From positions 1,612,001 to 1,676,000 of the forward strand of contig OZ251507.1 of assembly GCA_965242895.1 (NCBI GenBank): DNA of 64,000 bases. Reading direction: 5' to 3'. A model generated the notes under the pieces. That model did not search any database. It was not told where the DNA came from and was given only the letters and a program-made list of their open reading frames with translations. The position numbers were made by a program, and so were the translations under genes. Of this stretch, positions 57,204 to 64,000 are shown piece after piece. The first letter of the stretch is position 1, and every line of letters starts with the position of its first letter. This DNA comes from CATQHL01 sp965242895. GTDB taxonomy: Bacteria; Actinomycetota; Acidimicrobiia; Acidimicrobiales; CATQHL01.

Positions 57204-60200
57204 AACACAGGAGCGGACCCCGTGGGTGAGAGCCCAAGGCTTGACGGGGCCCGGGATTCAGCGGCGGCGGGAATGTCCGCTGCTGCTGGGGATGGTAGGG
57301 ATGATTCGGTTGTGCCTGGGAGTTGGTGCGCCCCGGGTTCACCGCCTTCTGGTGACACTGGTGTTTCTGAAGATGCTGGTGTGCTTGGGCGGCTTAGGAT
57401 GCGTGCGTGGTCGATTTGTTTAGTCGCGTTGGCTGTTCTTTCTGTAGCGCTGCCTTCGCTTAGCGCTGATGAGGCTGCGGCTGCTGGCGGAGATGAGGAC
57501 GAGATCTCTTCGCTAGAAATGAATCCTTCTGCGGGTTCGGCTGATGGCGGGAGTGGCTTGGTTTCTTCTTCGGCGGCCCCGCCGCTGGCCGCTCTCGTGC
57601 CCTCGACGACTACGACGACGGCTGCGGTTTCGACGACGACTGCGGTTGCGTGCCCGGTGGGGAGGGTTCGTTCGATGGCTGCTGGGAGGTGCGTGGGGGT
57701 GCCTGCTTCGCCTGGCATGGTGCTGGTTTCTTCGTCGCCTGGGGCGTTGGTGGTTCGTTGGTTTCAGGTTGTCCCGTCGTCGAGTGAGGAGCCGGTGGCC
57801 GGGTTCGTGCTCCGCCGCCGGTTGAGCGGCTCGTCCGGGGCGTGGACGGAATCGTCTGTGGCGTGGAGCGAGGGCGAGGAGTTCGAGGTGGGTTCACTGA
57901 GTTTCCAGGTTTTTTCTTCCAAGATTTCTGGGTTGGTGAATGGTTCGCTTTATGAGGTGGGGGTGGCGGCGCGTAACGCGGCTGGGCGCAGCAGTTTTGT
58001 TTCTGATTCTGGGGCGCCCTGCCCGGCGGGTCAGTATTGGAGCGCGTCAGCTTGCACAGCCGCCCCCGCCACTACGACCACGACGGCAGCTGCGACTACG
58101 ACTACTGTTGCGCCCACTACGACGTCTTCGATGATTCTTTTTTCTGAGTGGGATCTTATTTATGGTGCTGCTACGTCTACGACTGCCGCGGCTCCGGTTT
58201 GCGCGTCGCCTCTTGTGTTGTCTAGGGCTTTAGGGGTGTGCGTGGGGCGGCCTGGTGCGTCTGGTGGCGTGTCCGCGGTTGGGGGGGATGGGTTGGTTAC
58301 GTTGTATTGGCTGCCGCCTTCTTCTGATGGGGGTTCCCCTGTTTTAGGGTTTGTGCTGCGCCACCGCGCCGGTTCGGGGTCTTGGGTGTCTGTGCCGTTG
58401 GGTGTGAGCGAGGTTCGTGAGGTGCCCCTGTTTGGGGTTCGGGGGTTCGCTTATTCGTACACGTTCGGGGGGCTTTCCAATGGTTCGCAGTACACGTTTG
58501 GTGTTTCGTTGATTAATGAGGCCGGCAGTTCTGCTGAGGTGACGGCGACCGCCCGCCCGTGCCCAGCGGGGCAGCGCAACACCGGAACAGCGTGCGCCGC
58601 CTACATCCCCACCACAACGACGGCATCTACGACTACGTCGACATCTACCACTACGACGACTGCGACTACTGTGCCTGGTGGTTACGCTGTGTCGGGTGTT
58701 TCTGGCTTGTTGGGGCATTATGTGTCCGTGGTTGATTACCGCGGGGAGTTCGTGAAGGACTGCTTGCCTCCCAGTCAGGGGCCGTGTTCGCAGCGTGATC
58801 CTTATTTATTCTATAATTCGTCTGGGGTGGTGGAGCCGTTTTCTGCGACGCGGAGTGATATATCCGGCGACCCTGGGGTTTCTGTGTGTTCTTGGTTGGA
58901 TTCCGCGGGCGTGTCTTCTTCGGTGGCGGAACTTCACGGCCACTGGGTGGAGTTATCGTTCTACGTGGACACTTCGACGGTGGGATCGTGTACGGACGCT
59001 GTGAGGCTTTTCGGAGGTAAGCAGTTTCAGTTCACTGCCCGTAAGGCGGACGGGGCTGAGGTTTCTGTGGTTTCGCGTTGCCGCCAGGTCACCCTGGATG
59101 TCTCCCCCCCTCTCGGGGGGCGGAGGGTTCAGTGCTTCTTCTTCCCCGCAGCAGGCACACCTGCCGCTGATTTCCCGGGCGGCGTTGGCGGGGCGCCCGC
59201 TGACGCCGCCGACACCCCAGCGGGAGGGAGGGCTGGTTTCGCGAGTGTTTTCTCGGCTGCGTGGCAGCGTTTCACCGAGGCTGGTTCCCCCAGGGGGTTC
59301 GTTGACTACATTACAGTCAACTCACACCCCACGCCAGCAGTGCTGCCCGCGGCGCCAGCGAGGACGACCGCCGCGCCGTTACCGTACTGTGTGCCCACGA
59401 AAACTTATTCGGTGGCGTTAGGGCGCTGCATCGCTAAACCGTCGTACCCGCGGAGCGTTTCCGCGTTGTCCGGGGATGGGGCGGTGACCTTGTATTGGTT
59501 GGAACCTGTTTCGGACGGGAACGCCCCCTTAGTTGGTTATAATATTCATTGGAGGGCTGAAGGTTCTGAGGGGTGGACGATCCGGGAACTCCCTCTAGCG
59601 CAGGTGAAATCAATTCCCATTACCGTGCTTACGGAGCCGGTGTATGTTTATACGCTCACGGGGTTAACCAACGGAGAGTTTTACCGCGTGGGCGTGTCTG
59701 CTGAGAACGAAGCCGGCCGCAGTTACGACAACCGAATAACTACTATCCCTTGCGCCTCCGGCCTGAGGTCCACACCCGCCGGCTGCCAAACCCCCACCAC
59801 TAGCACGACAACCATTAGAACGACCACGACGACTGCGACCACGACTACGGCTACGGCTACTACTCAAGCAGCAGGTGCGGGGGGAGCGTCAGGCGGTGCG
59901 GGCGCTGGGGGCGCGTCGGGTGCGGGGGGCGCGTCGGGTGCGGGGGATTCTCCGTCTTCGACTAGCACGAGCACGACGTCTACTACGTTGCCGGCGTGTC
60001 CTGGGGGTAGTGTTCGTTCGTCAGTGTTGGCGCGTTGTGTGCTTGCGCCTTCTGTGCCGAGTGTTGTGAGTGTGGTTTCCGGCAGCGGGGTTTTGAAGGT
60101 GCGCTGGGAGTTGGGTTTTTTGAATGTTCCCTTGTATGGGCCTTTGGTGGAGTCGTATAAGTTGCGGTGGAGGGTTTCCGGAACGGTGGGGTGGTCTTCG

Positions 60201-63200
60201 CCGGTGGTGGTGCCGCGTTCTGCTGGTTCTCTTGTTCTAAGCGGGGCTGAGTCTAAGGGTATCTTGGTTGCTCCCCAGTGGGAGCACACTCTTGGGGGTT
60301 TGGTGAATGGGTTGGTGTATGAGGTTCAGTTAGCGGCGGTGAACGCTGCTGGGCAGAGCGCGTGGAGCGGTTCAATCCGGGGGGCGCCTTGCGCCGCAGG
60401 GTCAGCGTATTTCCGATCATCTGGTGCTTGTGTGGTTGTGACTGCTCCCGTTGCGCCGGCGGATGTGGAGATTTGGCGTGGGAACGGGTACTTGCTAGCT
60501 CTCTGGGGGGAGCCTGTCTCCGACGGGGGTTCGGGAATCACTTCGTATCCGCTGCGTTGGCGGCGCGTGGGCTCAGTTGAATGGAACGATGCTACAGAAG
60601 TGTTCCCTAAATCGGTCCTTGATCACGACATTGCCGGCGGTTATTACGGATTCACTTGCGAGTATGCTCAAGCATATTGGAGTGACGCTGAGTGTTCTTC
60701 CGGTAGCCACTGGGGTCTCCGCTGGTCGGGGTCTTTTCTTTCTAGATGGGCGCTGCTGACGGGCTTGGTTAACGGCGCTGACTACGAGGTGGAAGTAGCT
60801 GCTGCTAACTCCTCTGGGGCGAGTAGTTACGTGTCCGCCACAGCCGCGCCGTGCTCGCGGTCTTTTAGAACTTGGGCGATTAGATTTTTCTCCGATTCCA
60901 GCAAAACGCGGCGGATGGAAACCGTTACGGGCGAAGTGGGCATCCCACCTTACGCAGGGGAGTGGGCGTTACGCCGCAGCCTGCAGCCCAAGGGTGTTCT
61001 ATTCTGCGCCACCGCACCCACCGCACCCACCCCCACCACGACCACGACCACGACCACGACTATCACCCCCGCCACGACGACTACGACTGTTCTGTTGCTG
61101 CCGATGACTGTTTCTACGACGACTACGACTGTTTCTAGTGCTACGACTTCTGCGGGGGTGGTTTCGCGGGTGTGCGCTGCGGCGGGGGAAGAGTATGACG
61201 GTTACCTAGGGCGGTGTGTGGGCGTCCCTCCGGCGCCTGCTGCGCTCAGAGCAGCGGCGGGGGACTCTCGAGTGGCTGTAGTCTGGGAGGATACCCTGGA
61301 GTCTCCTAGCAGCATCTCGGGGTTCACGCTGAGGTGGCGGGAAACAGGATCAACAGCGGCGTGGTCGCGGACGACAGTGGGCTGGGAAGACTTCGTTCAC
61401 ACGAGATACGCCCACGGTTACTCTAGTCTCATGTATCGTGAGTGGGCTCGTTTGCATCGTTCTTGGGTTGAGGAGATAGAAGGCTTGGTGAACGGACGAT
61501 CCTATGAGTTCCAAGTCGCCGCCCGCAACGCCGCCGGCTCCAGCCGCTACACAGCAGTCTCCGCCGCACCGTGCCCCGAAGGGCAAACCGCCCAGTCAAG
61601 CAGCAGTAGCAGCAGTTGTGTGGCTTCTGGGGGGGCGCCTGGGAATCTTACTGTTAACATTTTCGACAGCGGGCAGAAGCGCACCAAACCCGCCGGCGTT
61701 CACCGCGACCATTACTGGCCGTGGTACGTGTCATGGTCTTACTGGCTGCCCTCCAGCCTCCCCCCAGCGCCGATCATAGGGTTCAAGTTTCAATGGAAAC
61801 CCGAAGGCTCAACTAGGTGGAACACAGCCACCGTACACGACAGCCGTTCAGATCATGTTTATTGGATGATCACCCCCGTCGGGGACAGGAACCTGCTCAC
61901 CTGGAGCGTAGCCGGTAATCACGACTTCCTCCGGCAGTTAGCAGCAACCCGCAGCGCTTCCACTACTAGTGCCGCCGGTAAGCAAGTCGAGTTCAGAGTA
62001 GCCGCACTGTTCCCCGACCCCAACACCACTACTTACGACTATTCCAGCAGCAATGCTCATCATTATTACCGTTACTATAGTAAAAAGAAGTATCCCCTCT
62101 ATTACCTAAGGGAAGAGCAGTCCCGCGCTTTAACCGCCGGCAGCGCCTCCGAACACGTCTCAGCCGCTGTTACTCGCTGCGAGGCGGGCGAGTCGTACTC
62201 CCCCAGCCTCCGCCGCTGCGTCTCTGCGCCGAACGCTCCCCGATTAACCGCTACCGCTGCTGATGATGGGAGCATTACTGTTACCTGGGCGCCGCCTGCT
62301 GCCACCGGCGGGGCGCCCGTGGGGGACTATGAGGTGCATTGGCGCAGAAGCGGCACTGGGGATCCTTGGGAGAGTGTTGTTGTTGCTGCGGGGCAGGGAA
62401 TCCGCCACAGCGTAGGCTTCGGTTTAACGGAATCCCTTCTAACCTATCCGCACACCATCAACGGCTTAAAGAACGCTGTCCCCTACGACGTGCGAATAGC
62501 AGCGGTGAACACCACCGGCGGCGGCCCCTGGGCGTCGGTCAGCCTAGTCCCATGCCCGCAAGGGTTGACGTTTGTAGCGGAACGCGGATCGTGTCTAATC
62601 GTGGATCCCCCGGGGGCGCCTTCGCAGGTTTGGACGCTCAGCGGGTCCTCCACCGGGGAAGTGGGGCTTCTTTGGCAGCCGCCCGCGGACAACGGGGGAG
62701 CGGCCATCACCAAATACATCATAAAGTGGCGCTTAACAGACGGTCCCCGAAGCGGATGGAACAGCAAGGAAGTAACAAGCGCGACACCATCCAACCTTGA
62801 AGGCGTCCCCCCGTTCCCGCTTAGCTGGAACACGGTCTTGACTGGCCTCACTAACGATAAACAGTACGAGTTCAAAATATCCGCCGTGAACCCAGCAGGG
62901 GAAGGACACGCCGCTCACGCCGCCGGCACTCCCTGCCTGATAGCAGACTCCGACAAGGCGCATCACTGCGACCTCCCCGGGGAGCCCACCGCATTGCATG
63001 CGGCCTCCCAGCCCAGAGCGCTGGAAGTAACCTGGGCGCCCCCATTGCGTATACGTAACAGGGAAGCGTTGATAGATGACGGGGGAGCGTCTATAACGCA
63101 TTTCATTGTTACATGGAAAGAAACCACCAGCAGCAGTGTTCCCTCAACTACCATCGTAAACTACAACGCTAAACGGCAGGGACTACCGCCGGTCCTTACC

Positions 63201-64000
63201 CTCGAATGGGTGGCGACGCTGTCGTCGCTGAAAAACAACGTTGAATACACTATAACAATCTCAGCCCGCAACGCAGCCGGCGACGGCGCGGCTAGCAGCA
63301 TCACGGGCATGCCCTGCCCCGCTGGGCAGCATCACCTCAACGACAGTATCAATGATTATGAGGGTTGCCAGCCGAAGAAGTGCCCGGAAGGCTTTCAACG
63401 CGTCAAAGGGGGAAGATGCATTCCGATGTGCGGGACAGGGGAAGAATACCAAGCCAGCCGAGGGGGATGCCGCCCAACCGACGAGACCTGCCAAAGCGAC
63501 GAAGACCTCCGACTAGCCCGCGACGCCTCAGGCTACTGCAAATTCGGAAAGACCACGACCCCGGCCGCCAACGACATCACCTACACCCCCCTAGCATGCG
63601 ACGAAGAAGGCGAATTCAGCGCCATGGCCAACGCCGACACCTACATTAACACCGACCTCGACGGCAAAGATCTCACGGACGACAAGACTCCTATGTGCCC
63701 CCCAATAGGCCTTTTCCTAGCCTTAGGGGAAAGAAGACGCGCTCACATCGAGCACCCAGACGACGATAATCCCACCGATCACATCCACCCTGACTACTAC
63801 TACCCCGAATGGGCTAACGAAGACGACCTCAAAACCCAACACGTAAAAGTAGTAGCAAGAGCCTCAGGAGACTGCACCGTTATCAGCGACGCGGTTGCAT
63901 TGTATGGGCTATCAGATAATAAAAGTGTCGCTAGGCTTAAGAAGTTAGTTGAAGTGTTGCCTTTTTCTGTTGAAAAGCTTATTAAGTTGGTGGCTGAGGA
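57201..64000 (+). CDS. Giant FN3 protein C (runs off the right edge)
   Basis: The frame is open from the GTG at 57201 to the window end (over 2260 codons). The order matches giant B: N-terminal extension of about 67 residues, signal/anchor (MRAWSICLVALAVLSVALPS), FN3 modules separated by Thr-rich linkers, the Cys-containing insert domain (58680-59340), more FN3 modules, the G7 run at 61629-61635 in normal frame, and the Cys-rich connector. The last modules and connector (CQPKKCPEGFQRVKGGRCIP) are closer to giant A than to B. The PLA2-like and lectin domains should follow just outside the window, since the sequence ends at VEKLIKLVAEE, equivalent to residues about 35 before CQAHDYCYD in A. Probably exported with the pilin-like pair upstream. 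Confidence 0.88.
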   Translation, partial: MNTGADPVGESPRLDGARDSAAAGMSAAAGDGRDDSVVPGSWCAPGSPPSGDTGVSEDAGVLGRLRMRAWSICLVALAVLSVALPSLSADEAAAAGGDEDEISSLEMNPSAGSADGGSGLVSSSAAPPLAALVPSTTTTTAAVSTTTAVACPVGRVRSMAAGRCVGVPASPGMVLVSSSPGALVVRWFQVVPSSSEEPVAGFVLRRRLSGSSGAWTESSVAWSEGEEFEVGSLSFQVFSSKISGLVNGSLYEVGVAARNAAGRSSFVSDSGAPCPAGQYWSASACTAAPATTTTTAAATTTTVAPTTTSSMILFSEWDLIYGAATSTTAAAPVCASPLVLSRALGVCVGRPGASGGVSAVGGDGLVTLYWLPPSSDGGSPVLGFVLRHRAGSGSWVSVPLGVSEVREVPLFGVRGFAYSYTFGGLSNGSQYTFGVSLINEAGSSAEVTATARPCPAGQRNTGTACAAYIPTTTTASTTTSTSTTTTTATTVPGGYAVSGVSGLLGHYVSVVDYRGEFVKDCLPPSQGPCSQRDPYLFYNSSGVVEPFSATRSDISGDPGVSVCSWLDSAGVSSSVAELHGHWVELSFYVDTSTVGSCTDAVRLFGGKQFQFTARKADGAEVSVVSRCRQVTLDVSPPLGGRRVQCFFFPAAGTPAADFPGGVGGAPADAADTPAGGRAGFASVFSAAWQRFTEAGSPRGFVDYITVNSHPTPAVLPAAPARTTAAPLPYCVPTKTYSVALGRCIAKPSYPRSVSALSGDGAVTLYWLEPVSDGNAPLVGYNIHWRAEGSEGWTIRELPLAQVKSIPITVLTEPVYVYTLTGLTNGEFYRVGVSAENEAGRSYDNRITTIPCASGLRSTPAGCQTPTTSTTTIRTTTTTATTTTATATTQAAGAGGASGGAGAGGASGAGGASGAGDSPSSTSTSTTSTTLPACPGGSVRSSVLARCVLAPSVPSVVSVVSGSGVLKVRWELGFLNVPLYGPLVESYKLRWRVSGTVGWSSPVVVPRSAGSLVLSGAESKGILVAPQWEHTLGGLVNGLVYEVQLAAVNAAGQSAWSGSIRGAPCAAGSAYFRSSGACVVVTAPVAPADVEIWRGNGYLLALWGEPVSDGGSGITSYPLRWRRVGSVEWNDATEVFPKSVLDHDIAGGYYGFTCEYAQAYWSDAECSSGSHWGLRWSGSFLSRWALLTGLVNGADYEVEVAAANSSGASSYVSATAAPCSRSFRTWAIRFFSDSSKTRRMETVTGEVGIPPYAGEWALRRSLQPKGVLFCATAPTAPTPTTTTTTTTTITPATTTTTVLLLPMTVSTTTTTVSSATTSAGVVSRVCAAAGEEYDGYLGRCVGVPPAPAALRAAAGDSRVAVVWEDTLESPSSISGFTLRWRETGSTAAWSRTTVGWEDFVHTRYAHGYSSLMYREWARLHRSWVEEIEGLVNGRSYEFQVAARNAAGSSRYTAVSAAPCPEGQTAQSSSSSSSCVASGGAPGNLTVNIFDSGQKRTKPAGVHRDHYWPWYVSWSYWLPSSLPPAPIIGFKFQWKPEGSTRWNTATVHDSRSDHVYWMITPVGDRNLLTWSVAGNHDFLRQLAATRSASTTSAAGKQVEFRVAALFPDPNTTTYDYSSSNAHHYYRYYSKKKYPLYYLREEQSRALTAGSASEHVSAAVTRCEAGESYSPSLRRCVSAPNAPRLTATAADDGSITVTWAPPAATGGAPVGDYEVHWRRSGTGDPWESVVVAAGQGIRHSVGFGLTESLLTYPHTINGLKNAVPYDVRIAAVNTTGGGPWASVSLVPCPQGLTFVAERGSCLIVDPPGAPSQVWTLSGSSTGEVGLLWQPPADNGGAAITKYIIKWRLTDGPRSGWNSKEVTSATPSNLEGVPPFPLSWNTVLTGLTNDKQYEFKISAVNPAGEGHAAHAAGTPCLIADSDKAHHCDLPGEPTALHAASQPRALEVTWAPPLRIRNREALIDDGGASITHFIVTWKETTSSSVPSTTIVNYNAKRQGLPPVLTLEWVATLSSLKNNVEYTITISARNAAGDGAASSITGMPCPAGQHHLNDSINDYEGCQPKKCPEGFQRVKGGRCIPMCGTGEEYQASRGGCRPTDETCQSDEDLRLARDASGYCKFGKTTTPAANDITYTPLACDEEGEFSAMANADTYINTDLDGKDLTDDKTPMCPPIGLFLALGERRRAHIEHPDDDNPTDHIHPDYYYPEWANEDDLKTQHVKVVARASGDCTVISDAVALYGLSDNKSVARLKKLVEVLPFSVEKLIKLVAE

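Overview
The window looks like a chromosomal segment of a GC-rich actinobacterium, probably an uncultured Acidimicrobiia-like lineage. This is inferred from the DUF222-HNH protein (a largely actinobacterial family), two luciferase-like (LLM) oxidoreductases, IpdAB-like CoA-transferase subunits, Thr-rich linkers in giant secreted proteins, and frequent GTG starts. No rRNA or tRNA gene was recognised.

Left part (1-26.6 kb): an amplified family of exported proteins. Giant A (window start to 4332, frameshifted) and giant B (12232-19719, 2495 aa) are mosaics of about ten fibronectin type III (FN3) modules. They end in a Cys-rich linker, a phospholipase A2-like motif (CQAHDYCYD) and a ricin-type beta-trefoil. 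Each is followed on the same strand by lipoprotein genes: three full-length after A, and three truncated plus one full-length after B. The full-length lipoproteins pair an unknown helical domain with a seven-repeat RCC1-like propeller. The truncated ones lack the propeller and are each followed by a relic of the giant gene's ricin tail.

Middle (26.8-41 kb): an accessory zone. It holds an AT-rich three-gene minus-strand operon (one member TIGR04255-like), a thiolase, a coiled-coil lipoprotein, a VOC protein and an LLM oxidoreductase. A beta-class DNA methyltransferase-HNH fusion follows, with a C15 tract in its 5' end that currently puts it out of frame with its best start. The zone also has many short repeats (several at a pitch of about 72 bp), duplicated 5' ends of nearby genes, and a DUF222-HNH gene with an expanded repeat insert.

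Right-middle (41.6-55.5 kb): a plus-strand catabolic run. In order: FAD oxidoreductase, acyl-CoA dehydrogenase, SDR, small coupled ORF, CoA-transferase alpha and beta (IpdAB-like), LLM oxidoreductase, SnoaL-like protein, two acyl-CoA ligases, ketopantoate-reductase-like protein, FMN alpha-hydroxyacid oxidase. With the thiolase this suggests CoA-dependent breakdown of a cyclic or branched (for example steroid- or terpenoid-like) acid. The substrate cannot be read from sequence.

Right end (55.6-64 kb): a decayed lipoprotein 3' end, two small type IV-pilin-like proteins, then giant C (57201 to beyond the window). Decayed traces of a lipoprotein and a pilin-like gene also lie upstream of giant B. 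The ancestral unit therefore seems to be lipoprotein(s) - pilin-like pair - giant FN3/PLA2/lectin protein, and copies of it flank the catabolic island. This cassette is the best candidate for an undescribed system.
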